Shown one piece after another: positions 1-8,372 of a stretch of 64,000 nt of DNA (its first letter is position 1; each line of letters begins with the position of its first letter). The position numbers and the translations under genes were made by a program. The stretch comes from Verrucomicrobiota bacterium. Its GTDB lineage: Bacteria; Verrucomicrobiota; Verrucomicrobiia; Opitutales; Opitutaceae. Under the pieces are notes generated by a model that did not search any database, was not told the DNA's origin, and saw only the letters and a list, made by a program, of their open reading frames with translations. Location of the stretch: assembly GCA_016235555.1 (NCBI GenBank), contig JACRKC010000081.1, positions 21,310-85,309 of the forward strand, given 5' to 3'.

Positions 1-757
1 CGCCGCCGACGAGTTTTTTCAGCACGTCGGCGCTGGTGCGGATGAGGTGGTTGAGGTTGACGGTGCGCAGTTCGAGCGGCTGGCGGCGGCTGAACGCGAG
101 GAGCTGCTGGGTGAGCGCGGCCGCCTTGCGGCCCGCGCTGTGCACCTCGGCGACCTCGCGGAGCGCCTGGGGATTGGCCGCGACGTGGGCGGCGAGCATC
201 TCGCAGTAGCCGTTGATGACGGAGACGAGGTTGTTGAAATCGTGCGCCACGCCGCCGGCCACGCGCCCCACCGCGTCGAGCCGCTGCGCCTGCACGAGCG
301 CCTCCTGGAGCTGGCGCTTCTCGGTCTGGTCGCGATAGGTCGCGACGACATGGGTGACGTGACCGCCGGCGCAACGGAGGGTGTCGTAGCTCCACGCGGC
401 GCTGACGGTCGAGCCGTCAGCCCGGACCAGGTCGCCTTCCCCGGTGAGCGGGTGACCGGGCCGGGCCGTCGGGAGCCAGTGGCGCAGCCGCTCCACGTCG
501 GCGCGCTCCACGTGCAGGGTGCCGTGGGTCAGGCCGATGAGTTCGGCCGGACTTCGGGCGGTCAGCGCGCAGAAGCTGTCGTTGGCAAAAACGATTCTGA
601 GCCCGCGCTTGCCCCAGCGGCGTTCGGCGATGAATACGCCCTCGCTCAGCGCCCGCAACGCGTCCGCGAGCATGGTCACGCGCACCGGGGTCGACCGGCT
701 GCCCGCCGGTCCGGAGCGGCGGCGCGAGCCGGCGCGCGGTTGGCGGCGGGCGCTCAC
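1..757 (-). CDS. PAS-domain sensor histidine kinase, 3' end cut by window edge
   Basis: About 252 residues are visible. After a basic N-terminus, a PAS-like sensor fold covers roughly residues 30-150. A HisKA dimerisation helix follows, with the phospho-acceptor motif GRVAGGVAHDFNN (His about 172) typical of NtrB-like kinases. The ATP-binding domain lies beyond the window. The GTG start overlaps the pdxH stop as GTGA, which suggests translational coupling; an internal ATG near 674 is an alternative start. No transmembrane segment is seen, so it is probably a soluble sensor. The kinase family assignment is firm; the signal is unknown. Confidence 0.85.
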   Translation of the reverse strand, partial: MSARRQPRAGSRRRSGPAGSRSTPVRVTMLADALRALSEGVFIAERRWGKRGLRIVFANDSFCALTARSPAELIGLTHGTLHVERADVERLRHWLPTARPGHPLTGEGDLVRADGSTVSAAWSYDTLRCAGGHVTHVVATYRDQTEKRQLQEALVQAQRLDAVGRVAGGVAHDFNNLVSVINGYCEMLAAHVAANPQALREVAEVHSAGRKAAALTQQLLAFSRRQPLELRTVNLNHLIRTSADVLKKLVGG

Positions 758-1389
758 GGCGAGAGCCGTTCGACCGCCCAGCCGTCTTTCGTCCGCCGGT
801 AGCGCAGCCGGTCGTGCAGCCGGCTGCGGCGTCCCTGCCAGAACTCCACCGTCTCCGGCGCGAGCCGCCAGCCGCCCCACTGCGGCGGCAGGGGCACGGT
901 CTGCCCGGCGTATTTCTTCTCCACCTCCTTGAAGGCCTCTTCGAGTGCCTTGCGCCCGGAGATGATGCTGCTCTGCTGCGAGGACCACGCCGCCAGCTGG
1001 CTGGCGAGCGGCCGCGAGTGGAAATACGCCTCGCTCTCCTCCCGGGCCACGCGCGTGACCGTGCCCTCCACGATCACCTGCCGCTCGAAGGCGAACCACG
1101 GAAACACGAGCGTCGCGTGCGGGTTGGCTTCGAGCTCGCGGCCCTTGCGGCTCTCGTAGTTCGAGTAGAAAACGAAGCCGCGGCCGTCGAGGCCCTTGAG
1201 CAGCACGGTGCGCCCGCCCGGCCGCCCGTCGCGCGTGGCGGTGGCGAGGATGCACGCGTTGGGCTCGACGAGCTTCGAAGCCTCGGCCTCCTGGAACCAT
1301 TTTTCGAACTGGCGGAATGGATCCTTCGCGAGGTCCTTTTCGGCGAGTCCGGCGAGCGAGTAGTCCTTTCTGAGATCGGCCAGCGGCAT
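754..1389 (-). CDS. pdxH: Pyridoxamine 5'-phosphate oxidase
   Basis: FMN enzyme that oxidises pyridoxine- or pyridoxamine-5'-phosphate to pyridoxal 5'-phosphate, the last step of vitamin B6 synthesis and salvage. The family pattern runs the whole length: LADLRKDY at the N-terminus, a split-barrel FMN core with GRTVLLKGLD and FYSNYESRKGREL, and the C-terminal PP-WGG-R--P---EFWQGR-SRLHDR signature. About 211 residues from the ATG at 1389 matches the usual length. A longer TTG-started frame to 1479 would begin inside a repeat element and is unlikely. The 3' end overlaps the downstream kinase gene. Confidence 0.93.
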   Translation of the reverse strand: MPLADLRKDYSLAGLAEKDLAKDPFRQFEKWFQEAEASKLVEPNACILATATRDGRPGGRTVLLKGLDGRGFVFYSNYESRKGRELEANPHATLVFPWFAFERQVIVEGTVTRVAREESEAYFHSRPLASQLAAWSSQQSSIISGRKALEEAFKEVEKKYAGQTVPLPPQWGGWRLAPETVEFWQGRRSRLHDRLRYRRTKDGWAVERLSP

Positions 1390-1468
1390 GGGGGGCGGTG
1401 TGGTGCCCGGAAACTGCGCGCGCGGCGCGGGACTGTCAAAAGACAACTCCAGCGCTCCGTGGGTCGGG

Positions 1469-1605
1469 GTGTGACTCAAACCGAGGTCAGCGATTTGTAG
1501 CGGCGGTCTATGACCGCCGTCGTGGCGCCATGGGGAGTCGTTCGGCGGTCATAGACCGCCGCTACAGGCGAGGCATTTGAAAACTGACCTCAGTTTGAGT
1601 TACAC
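1469..1605. repeat. Palindromic mobile-like element R1, copy 1
   Basis: The termini GTGTGACTCAAAC and GTTTGAGTTACAC are imperfect inverted repeats. Inside, two inverted arms contain GGCGGTCTATGACCGCC. The element is bracketed by a direct repeat, CTCCGTGGGTCGGG, just before 1469 and again from 1605, as expected for a target-site duplication. Other copies are at 32555-32690 and 56518-56644, with a half copy at 17623-17648. Confidence 0.85.
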
Positions 1606-1670
1606 TCCGTGGGTCGGGCTTTGCGCCCGACGAAAGCGATCGCGAATAACTGCCGGGCCTGAAGCCCGCC

Positions 1671-2183
1671 CTACGCCCGCGTCAGCGTCCGCACCCACTC
1701 CGCCGCGCCGGGAAATTCCCGCAGCAAGGCCTCCCGCGCCCCGAGCTCGAAAGCGCGCTCCTCCCACGCCGGCGTGAGCGTGCATCCGACCAGCGACCAG
1801 CCGGCCCTGAGCCGAGCCGAAGAGCCCGTCTGCGCATTCGCGGGACGCGCCCCCTGCCACACGCCGCGCGGCACCACCACCTGCGGTCTTTCGCCCGCGG
1901 TGAGATCGGTGCCGAGCCGGGCGACGACCGCGCCGCCCGTCGCGAGATCGAGCGTCACGTGCTCCACCGGATCGCCCGCGTAGAAATGCCACACTTCGTC
2001 CGCCTGCAGCCGGTGCAGCGCCGAAAAACCGGCCGCGGTCATCAGGAAATACGCCGCCGAACCCGCGCCGTTGTCCGCCCGCCAGGTTTGCCGCACGAAT
2101 CCGCCTTCTCCCGCCAGCGGGGCAAGTTTCAGGGCCGCAAGGACGGCGGAGGCGGGGAGGAGCACGGCCGCCAGCCAACACAC
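1671..2183 (-). CDS. Cupin-fold protein, DUF985 family
   Basis: About 170 residues. After a hydrophobic stretch the sequence follows the DUF985 cupin pattern: LAPLAGEGGFVRQTWR, YFLMTAAGFSALHRL, DEVWHFYAGDPVE, a PQVVVPRGVWQGA strand, then LVGCTLTPAWEERAFELG. These are small beta-barrels of unknown substrate; the HxxxxDExWH segment is the usual metal or ligand site. The N-terminal hydrophobic residues may not belong if translation starts later. It ends about 65 bp from repeat R1 and stands alone. Confidence 0.8.
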   Translation of the reverse strand: MCWLAAVLLPASAVLAALKLAPLAGEGGFVRQTWRADNGAGSAAYFLMTAAGFSALHRLQADEVWHFYAGDPVEHVTLDLATGGAVVARLGTDLTAGERPQVVVPRGVWQGARPANAQTGSSARLRAGWSLVGCTLTPAWEERAFELGAREALLREFPGAAEWVRTLTRA

Positions 2184-2270
2184 AAGGCAAAACCACCGCG
2201 AACGAAAAAGTCGCTCGCAAGCGGTCCGGGCCGGGGGCGAAACTCACCCCTTCTCAACCCAGGCCTTTCC

Positions 2271-3512
2271 GTGAACCCCGCCACCTACATCGACCGCCAC
2301 ACCGCCGATCTGATCGGCCGGCTCCAGCAGCTCGTCGGCATTTCCACCGTCAACCCGCCCGGCGAAAACTACGCCGCCGTCACCAACTGGCTCATGCAGG
2401 AGATGGTCGGCGTCGGTCTGCAGACGCGCCGTTTCGCCGTGCCCCGGGCGATGATGACCCGCCTCCTGCCCGAAACGCAGCGCGCCTTTCCCCGCTTCAA
2501 CCTCCTCGGCCAGCTCCCGGCCCGCGGCGCGAAGCAGACGCTCCATTTCAACGCCCACTACGATGTCGTGCCGGTCTCCGGCCGGTGGAAACACGGCAGC
2601 CCGTTCAGCGGCGCGGTGGAGCGCGGCTGGATCTACGGTCGCGGCACCGCCGACATGAAGGGCTCCATCGCCAGCCTGCTGCTCGCGTTGCAGGCGCTGC
2701 GCGCCACCCGCACCACGCCCCGCCTGAATGTCGAGGTCTCCTTTGTCTGCGACGAGGAAACCGACTCCGCCCTCGGCACCGGCTGGCTCGTCGAGCACGC
2801 GCCGATCAAGCCCGACTACGCCGTCGTGATGGAAGGCGGCGAATACGACCACGTCTGCTGCGGCCACAACGGCACGCTCTGGCTCGAAGTCACCGTGCAC
2901 GGCCGCGCCGCGCACGGCTCGCGCCCCGAACTCGGCGTCAATGCCCTCGAAAAGATGTCCGCGCTCGTGCTCGCCCTCGACGACTACAAGCGCGTGCTGG
3001 CGAAACGCACCTTCACCGCACCCGACGGCGCCGTGCGCCACCCGACCATCAACCTCGGCGGCGTCTTCTCCGCCGGCGCCGGCGGCAAGATCAACACCGT
3101 GCCCGCCTTCGCCTCCTTCTCGATCGACCGCCGCGTGCTCCCGATCGAGCGGCACGCCGACGCCGAGCGCGACCTGCGCGCCTTCCTCACCGCCGCCGCG
3201 AAAAAAATCCCCGACTGCCGCATCCGCATCGACAAGGTGTCGGAAAACTACCCGTGCTTCACCAAACCGAGCCACCCGTTCTTCGCCGCGATCGCGGAAT
3301 GCGTGAGCGGAGTGCGCCGGAAGCAGACCGTTTTCAACACGTCGACGGGATTCAACGACATGCATTTCTTCGCCAACATTCTCAAAATTCCGACCGCCGG
3401 CTACGGCCCCGGCGGGCGTAACGAACACGGCGTCGACGAGGCCGCGAGCGTGAAGGAACTCGTCTCGACCGCGAAGATCTACGCGGAGTTGCTGGCGACG
3501 TTTGGCGGGTAG
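2271..3512 (+). CDS. M20 family metallopeptidase (ArgE/DapE type)
   Basis: Zinc amidohydrolase of the acetylornithine deacetylase / succinyl-diaminopimelate desuccinylase / carboxypeptidase group, about 413 residues. Metal-ligand motifs are visible in order: FNAHYDVVP (His), YGRGTADMKG (Asp), CDEETD (catalytic Glu pair), VMEGGEYD, and the C-terminal NEHGVDE (His). The dimerisation domain holds GRAAHGSRPELGVNA. GTG is chosen as start because the family usually begins shortly before the helix leading to LVGISTVNPPGEN. The exact substrate cannot be read. Confidence 0.9.
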   Translation: MNPATYIDRHTADLIGRLQQLVGISTVNPPGENYAAVTNWLMQEMVGVGLQTRRFAVPRAMMTRLLPETQRAFPRFNLLGQLPARGAKQTLHFNAHYDVVPVSGRWKHGSPFSGAVERGWIYGRGTADMKGSIASLLLALQALRATRTTPRLNVEVSFVCDEETDSALGTGWLVEHAPIKPDYAVVMEGGEYDHVCCGHNGTLWLEVTVHGRAAHGSRPELGVNALEKMSALVLALDDYKRVLAKRTFTAPDGAVRHPTINLGGVFSAGAGGKINTVPAFASFSIDRRVLPIERHADAERDLRAFLTAAAKKIPDCRIRIDKVSENYPCFTKPSHPFFAAIAECVSGVRRKQTVFNTSTGFNDMHFFANILKIPTAGYGPGGRNEHGVDEAASVKELVSTAKIYAELLATFGG

Positions 3513-3609
3513 GGACGGCTCTCCGAGCCGTCCTGAGTTCCAGCGAAAATTCGCGCACTCAACACCCTGGCCGGACCAAAACCCAGGGCGGCTCGGAGAG
3601 CCGCCCCTA
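3512..3609. repeat. Palindromic intergenic element R2, copy 1
   Basis: The left arm GGACGGCTCTCCGAGCCGTCC is itself a palindrome, and the right arm GGGCGGCTCGGAGAGCCGCCC is its partner. It fills the gap between the convergent peptidase and hydrolase genes, where it could act as a bidirectional terminator. A second copy is at 4535-4637. Confidence 0.8.
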
Positions 3610-4503
3610 CCTCAATCCCGCCAACACCCGTCGCGCCACCGCCGGGATGATCGCGCGGTTGTTGGCGTGTTCGCGGCCGTCGGTGAAGACCACGATCACC
3701 ACGCGGCCGCCGCCCGGCAGCTCGATGAGCGCGGCGTCGTGCCGCGCCCAGCTCACCCAGCCGGCTTTCGACCACAACTTCATGCCCGGTGTCAGCGCCG
3801 CGCCCGTGAAGGCGAGCGACTGGTCGTCGGGGTCGGTCTTTGCCGTCTTCGGTGCGAAGGGCGCGCGCGCCATCAACTCGAGCATCTGCGCCGAGCGTGC
3901 CGCCGACACACTTTTGCCGAGCGCAATCTCGGTCAGCAGGCGTGCGGTGTCGTTGGTCGAGAGGAAATTCCGCGCCGGCGGGTGCGCCGTCATGTCCTGT
4001 TTCTCGCGGCCATACGGACCTTCGCCCCACGGCTTGCGCTGGGCGTTCACGTTTTGGTAGCCGAGACCGGCGAAGTAGCGCGTGACCACGCCGCGCGTGT
4101 GATGCCATTTTTCGAGTTCGTCCGCCGCCAGCTCCGGCCCGCTCGTGGTGCCTGTGATCGCGTCGACGATGTAGCTCGTGGCTTCGTTGTAGCTGTCGAC
4201 GATCATGTCCTTCATCCCGCGGCGCAGTTCGGGGGAATCAGCGAGTTGGCCGTCTTCCATCAGCCGGTGGGCGTAGGCCAGGAAGAACAGCTTGATCACG
4301 CTCGCCGGGTAGAAGCGTTCGTCGCCCCGCACGCTTGCACTCACCGGTGCCGGGCCGCGCAGGTCGACCACGGTCACGGCGAGTTGCTCCGCCTTCAGCT
4401 CGGGCCGGGTGAATTCCGCCCGCGTCTCCGCGACCGCGCGGTCGACCACTGACTGTAAATCCACCGCACGTGCGGCGACGAAGCTCAACCCGGCCACGAT
4501 CAC
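3607..4503 (-). CDS. Class A beta-lactamase-like serine hydrolase, exported
   Basis: Short hydrophobic signal (VIVAGLSFVAARA) followed by a penicillin-recognising serine-enzyme fold. The SxxK nucleophile motif appears as ASVIK, the second box as SYN (usual SDN), and the KTG box as KAG in WSKAGWVSWARHD. These place it in the beta-lactamase2 (PF13354) group, which contains both lactamases and unrelated hydrolases, so resistance should not be assumed. The frame stays open upstream through repeat R2, so the start is uncertain; the GTG at 4503 was preferred because it puts the signal at the N-terminus. Confidence 0.75.
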   Translation of the reverse strand: MIVAGLSFVAARAVDLQSVVDRAVAETRAEFTRPELKAEQLAVTVVDLRGPAPVSASVRGDERFYPASVIKLFFLAYAHRLMEDGQLADSPELRRGMKDMIVDSYNEATSYIVDAITGTTSGPELAADELEKWHHTRGVVTRYFAGLGYQNVNAQRKPWGEGPYGREKQDMTAHPPARNFLSTNDTARLLTEIALGKSVSAARSAQMLELMARAPFAPKTAKTDPDDQSLAFTGAALTPGMKLWSKAGWVSWARHDAALIELPGGGRVVIVVFTDGREHANNRAIIPAVARRVLAGLR

Positions 4504-4534
4504 GAGGAGGTTTCTCAGTGGATGTCGAAAAAGG

Positions 4535-4637
4535 TAGGGACGGCTCTCCGAGCCGTCCTGAGTTCCACGCAACTTCGCGCAGTCAGCATCCAAGAATCTC
4601 CCCCAACTCAGGACGCCTCGGAGAGGCGTCCCTGCCT
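4535..4637. repeat. Palindromic intergenic element R2, copy 2
   Basis: Same left arm as the copy at 3512. The right arm is a diverged partner, GGACGCCTCGGAGAGGCGTCC. It lies upstream of the serine hydrolase and extends that gene's open frame artificially. Confidence 0.8.
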
Positions 4638-4663
4638 CACTCCGTCTTTTTCGCTCTCTCGGT

Positions 4664-5242
4664 TTACGCATTCCACCCTTTCCGGATCATGCTGATCGCG
4701 ATGGCCGCGAGCAGCATCGAGATGATTTTCGAAATCGCCCGCAGGCCCATGGGGCCGATTCTGCGCGCCAGCCGGTCGCTGTAGTGCAGTGCCAGCACGA
4801 CGAGCGCGAGATTGGCGACGAGCGCCAGCAACGCCGTGAGCCACCCGAGCGTCTGCGCCAGCAGCAGCAGGGTCGTGATCAGCGCCGGCCCCGCGATGAG
4901 CGGCATCCCGAGCGGCACGATGCCGAAGTCTTCGGGCAGTTTTTCTCCCTCGCCACCCGGTGCGATCAGGTCGCGGGCGGCGAGCACGAAGAGGATCACG
5001 CCGCCCGCGATCTGGAAATCGCTCACCGAGATGCCCAGCGCCTGAAAAATGCTCTGGCCGAGAAACAGGAACGCCAGCGCCACGCCGCCGCCCGTGAGCG
5101 TGGCCTGCCGGGCGATGCGCTGCTTCTGCGCCAACGGCACGCCCTGGCCGAGGCCGAGAAAGATCGCCGCCAGCCCGATCGGGTCGATGGCGACGAACAG
5201 CGGGATGAAGGCCTGGAGAAAATCTTTCAGCCACGGCGGCAT
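4664..5242 (-). CDS. MarC/UPF0056 family membrane protein
   Basis: 192 residues with about six hydrophobic segments. Family landmarks are the N-terminal FIPLFVAIDPIGLA, the middle FQIAGGVILFVLA followed by a polar loop, and VPLGMPLIAGPALITTLL. MarC proteins are inner-membrane proteins of unclear function; the historical link to multiple antibiotic resistance is not supported for the family. Length and topology are standard. It is transcribed away from the GH88-like gene. Confidence 0.88.
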   Translation of the reverse strand: MPPWLKDFLQAFIPLFVAIDPIGLAAIFLGLGQGVPLAQKQRIARQATLTGGGVALAFLFLGQSIFQALGISVSDFQIAGGVILFVLAARDLIAPGGEGEKLPEDFGIVPLGMPLIAGPALITTLLLLAQTLGWLTALLALVANLALVVLALHYSDRLARRIGPMGLRAISKIISMLLAAIAISMIRKGWNA

Positions 5243-5380
5243 GGCGGAAGGGTGCAGGTTTGGCCCGCCGCGTCCAGCACCCGCCTACCGGACTGGCTAC
5301 GCAATCCGTGCAGGTTTTCGCCCTTGTTTCGCTGCGGAGCGGCCGGCAACCTGCGCCTTCGTTGCTTTGTTTCCGCTGCC

Positions 5381-6793
5381 ATGAAGATCAACCTCACCCT
5401 TACACCGCAGTCGCTGCAAAAAAAGACTGCGCACGTCTTCGAGCTCGCCGGCCAGAAGATCCGCACCATCGACGCGACGTGGGATCCCGCCAAGGGCACA
5501 CCGGTGTTCACGGTCAAGGGCCGCTACACCTCGCGCGGCTGGACCGAGTGGACGCAGGGCTTCCAGTTCGGCATGGCGTTTCTCCAGTTCGATGCGACCG
5601 ACGAGGTCGGCATGTTGCACCTCGCGCGCCGCAAGACCGTGAAATACATGGCCTCGCACGTCTCGCACACGGGCGTGCATGACCACGGCTTCAACAACGT
5701 CTCCACCTACGGCAATTTCCGCCGGCTGATGCTCGAGGACCGCATCGCCTTCAATCAGGAGGAGCTCAACTTTTCCGAGCTCGCGCTCAAAGTCTCCGGC
5801 GCCGTGCAGGCCGCCCGCTACGTGCCGACGGCCTATCGCGACCCGTGGTCGCCCGTCGCGGGCAGCGGTGGCGTCGCCCCCGGCGGCTACGTCTACTCGT
5901 TCAACGGCCCGCAGTCGCTCTTCGCCGACACCATCCGCTCCATGCGCGCGCTGGTCGTCGCGCACCAGCTCGGCCACGCGCTCATGGGCGAGGGCGACAA
6001 GCCGACCAACCTCCTCCACCGCGCCGTCGAACACGCCGCGACCACCGCGCGCTTCAACGTGTTCTTCGGCGCCGGCCGCGACAGCTACGATGTGCGCGGC
6101 CGCGTCGCGCACGAGAGCGTGTTCAACCGCAACGACGGCCAGTTCCGCTGCCCGAGTTCGCAGCAGGGCTACTCGCCGTTCACCACGTGGACGCGTGGCG
6201 CCGCCTGGATCATCTGCGGCTACGCGGAGCAGCTCGAATTTCTCGACACGTTGTCGGACGGCGACCTCGCCGCCGTCGGCGGCAAGCGCGCCGTGACCGC
6301 CCTCTGCCTCGAAACCGCCCGCGCCGCGAGCGACTACTACATCGACGGCTACTCGGCGAAGGATGGTGTGCCTTACTGGGACACCTCCGCGCTCAACACG
6401 CACAAGCTCGGCGCCTTCACCGCCCGCGCCGCCGATCCCTACAACGTCCACGAACCCGTCGACAGCTCCGCCGCCGCGATCGCCGCGCAGGGCTTCATCC
6501 GCCTCGGCAACTACCTCGCCGCGCACGGCGAAAAGGCCGCCGGCAAGAAATACCTCCAGGCCGGTCTCACGATCGCCGACACGCTCTTCGCCGCGCCGTA
6601 TCTCTCGACGAGCCCGAGCCATCAGGGCCTGCTGCTCCACAGTGTCTACCACCGCCCGAATGGCTGGGATTACGTCCCCCCCGGCCGGAAGGTGCCGTGC
6701 GGCGAATCCTCGATGTGGGGCGACTACCACGCGATGGAACTCGCCCTCCTCATCCGCCGCCTGGCGGACGGGAAATACTACACGTTTTTCTGA
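5381..6793 (+). CDS. GH88-like unsaturated glucuronyl hydrolase
   Basis: About 470 residues from the ATG at 5381; an open frame continues upstream but is the antisense shadow of marC. The (alpha/alpha)6-barrel GH88 pattern is seen in the C-terminal half: FTTWTRGAAWIICGYAEQ, then DGVPYWDTSA, then VDSSAAAIAAQGFIRLG, where the D-SSAAAIAA segment is the family hallmark. Such enzymes hydrate and release unsaturated uronic acids from lyase products. No signal peptide is seen, implying cytoplasmic action on imported oligosaccharides. No lyase gene is adjacent, and the N-terminal about 100 residues are less typical. Confidence 0.75.
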   Translation: MKINLTLTPQSLQKKTAHVFELAGQKIRTIDATWDPAKGTPVFTVKGRYTSRGWTEWTQGFQFGMAFLQFDATDEVGMLHLARRKTVKYMASHVSHTGVHDHGFNNVSTYGNFRRLMLEDRIAFNQEELNFSELALKVSGAVQAARYVPTAYRDPWSPVAGSGGVAPGGYVYSFNGPQSLFADTIRSMRALVVAHQLGHALMGEGDKPTNLLHRAVEHAATTARFNVFFGAGRDSYDVRGRVAHESVFNRNDGQFRCPSSQQGYSPFTTWTRGAAWIICGYAEQLEFLDTLSDGDLAAVGGKRAVTALCLETARAASDYYIDGYSAKDGVPYWDTSALNTHKLGAFTARAADPYNVHEPVDSSAAAIAAQGFIRLGNYLAAHGEKAAGKKYLQAGLTIADTLFAAPYLSTSPSHQGLLLHSVYHRPNGWDYVPPGRKVPCGESSMWGDYHAMELALLIRRLADGKYYTFF

Positions 6794-6831
6794 GCCCGAC
6801 CGACTCGTGCGTCGCCCCCTTCCTTCGCTTG

Positions 6832-6926
6832 TCATTCTGAGCGCAGCGAAGAATCCAGCAGGACACTCGATGCACTTGATCGTTGCAAAAGCCCGGTTGG
6901 ATTTTCCGCTGCGCTCAGAATGACAG
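6832..6926. repeat. Palindromic intergenic element R7
   Basis: GTCATTCTGAGCGCAGCGAA on the left is mirrored by TTCCGCTGCGCTCAGAATGAC on the right with an AT-richer centre. It lies between the GH88-like gene and the aldo/keto reductase, ending just before the reductase ribosome-binding site. Confidence 0.8.
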
Positions 6927-6942
6927 AGGAGACGGCATAGAA

Positions 6943-7860
6943 ATGCACTATCGCACCCTCGGCCGCACCGGTCTGCGCGTCTCCGTCGTCGGCGTGGGCA
7001 CGTGGCAGTTTGGCGGGGAGTGGGGGCGCGATTTCACGCAGCCCGAAGTCGACGCCATCCTCGGCGCGGCGCAGGACTGCGGGATCAACTTCATCGACAC
7101 CGCCGAGTGTTACGGCGACCACCTCTCCGAGCGCTTCATCGGCCACGCCATCGCGGGGCAGCGCGACCGGTGGATCGTGGCGACCAAGTTCGGACACCAC
7201 TTTCACAAGAGCTTCGACCGCTCGATGCACTTCGATCCGGCGGATGTCGTGCGCCAGCTCGACGCCTCGCTCGCGGCGCTCCGCACCGACCACGTCGACT
7301 TGCTCCAGTGCCACTCGGCGAAAGACCACGAGTTTGACACCGACGGCCTCTGGGCCGCGCTCCAGCGCGAGCAGCAAAAAGGCAAGGTCCGCCACCTCGG
7401 TATTTCGATCAGCCCCCAGACGAACCTCCACCAGACCGAGCGCGCGACGAACGTCGGCGCGGGCACGATCCAGGTGATCTACAACCGTCTCCAGCTTGAA
7501 GCCGAGGCCGCGGTGTTGCCCGCGTGCCGCCGCGACAACCTGGGCGTGCTGGCGCGCGTGCCGCTGGCGAGCGGGTTTCTCTCGGGGAAATACCGGCCCG
7601 GCGCGACGTTTGCCGCGACCGATGTGCGCGAGGCGTTGATGAAGGACAAGCGGGAGGCGTGGCTCGCGGAGGCCGCGCGCGTGGCCGCGACCGAAGTCCC
7701 CGCGGGCGTGCCGATGGCGCAATGGGCGCTCGCGTGGTGCCTGAAGAATCCGGCCGTCACCGCCGTCATCCCCGGCTGCAAATCTTCCGAGCAAGTCCGC
7801 GCCAACGCCGCCGCCGCCGCGCTCGACATCGGCCAGGCCGCGCATCCGCAGGCGGCGTGA
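6943..7860 (+). CDS. Aldo/keto reductase
   Basis: NAD(P)H-dependent oxidoreductase with a TIM barrel, about 305 residues. The catalytic tetrad is visible: Asp and Tyr in FIDTAECYGD, Lys in VATKFG, His in LLQCHS. The cofactor-binding end is VIPGCKSSEQVRANA. Start chosen at 6943, where GAGGAG lies about 12 bases upstream and the protein opens with the usual YRTLGRTGLRVS. Typical substrates are sugar aldehydes or ketones; none can be assigned from sequence. Confidence 0.92.
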   Translation: MHYRTLGRTGLRVSVVGVGTWQFGGEWGRDFTQPEVDAILGAAQDCGINFIDTAECYGDHLSERFIGHAIAGQRDRWIVATKFGHHFHKSFDRSMHFDPADVVRQLDASLAALRTDHVDLLQCHSAKDHEFDTDGLWAALQREQQKGKVRHLGISISPQTNLHQTERATNVGAGTIQVIYNRLQLEAEAAVLPACRRDNLGVLARVPLASGFLSGKYRPGATFAATDVREALMKDKREAWLAEAARVAATEVPAGVPMAQWALAWCLKNPAVTAVIPGCKSSEQVRANAAAAALDIGQAAHPQAA

Positions 7861-7986
7861 ACAAGGTGCGAGGCCAAGAAATGCGCCATTAGCGCGATGG
7901 ATTTCCGTCGGCGGATCAACCGGCTCGCTTGTGCGTTCCGCTCCCGCGGTTACACTCCGGTCAGCCCGAGAACGAAAGGCCTTCGC

Positions 7987-8256
7987 ATGAGCGCCGTGCA
8001 GATCCATCTCGAATACACCGAAATCGCCGCCGTCGAATACTACGCCGAAACCCTGGGCGTGAGTCCCGAGGACATCGCCTACGCTGCGCTGCATGAACTG
8101 ATGCTGCGCGCCAAGGATCCCGAGGTGCAGCACCGGATCGTGCGCACGCGCAGTGCGCGCCGCGCGACCCCGGCACCATGGGGCGACTCGAAGCACGCCA
8201 CGCACCATCCGTTTCAAGACGAGATGGCGGCGGGTTCGCTGAGCCGGTTCTTCTGA
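7987..8256 (+). CDS. Small hypothetical protein
   Basis: 89 residues from the ATG at 7987, preceded by AAAGG at a suitable distance. The N-terminal half (EIAAVEYYAETLGVSPEDIAYAALHELML) looks like a compact helical domain; the C-terminus is basic and low in complexity. Not recognised. It lies between the reductase and rlmN on the same strand, but spacing gives no clear operon signal. Confidence 0.6.
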   Translation: MSAVQIHLEYTEIAAVEYYAETLGVSPEDIAYAALHELMLRAKDPEVQHRIVRTRSARRATPAPWGDSKHATHHPFQDEMAAGSLSRFF

Positions 8257-8372
8257 GCCGGCCAGCGAATGGCGCCCGCCCTGCATCGCACCTCGATGCA
8301 GGACGCATCACCGCAAACCGCGATTGCGCCGCGGCACCATGCCCGCAACGTCGTCGGCGGCATTTCCCGAAC

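Noticed and set aside
3607..4503. Antibiotic-resistance beta-lactamase
   Set aside because: SxxK, SYN and KAG motifs show the fold but not the substrate; resistance cannot be claimed from sequence.
4784..5380. N-terminal extension of the GH88-like protein
   Set aside because: The extra about 200 codons are the antisense of marC and have shadow composition; the ATG at 5381 gives a normal start.
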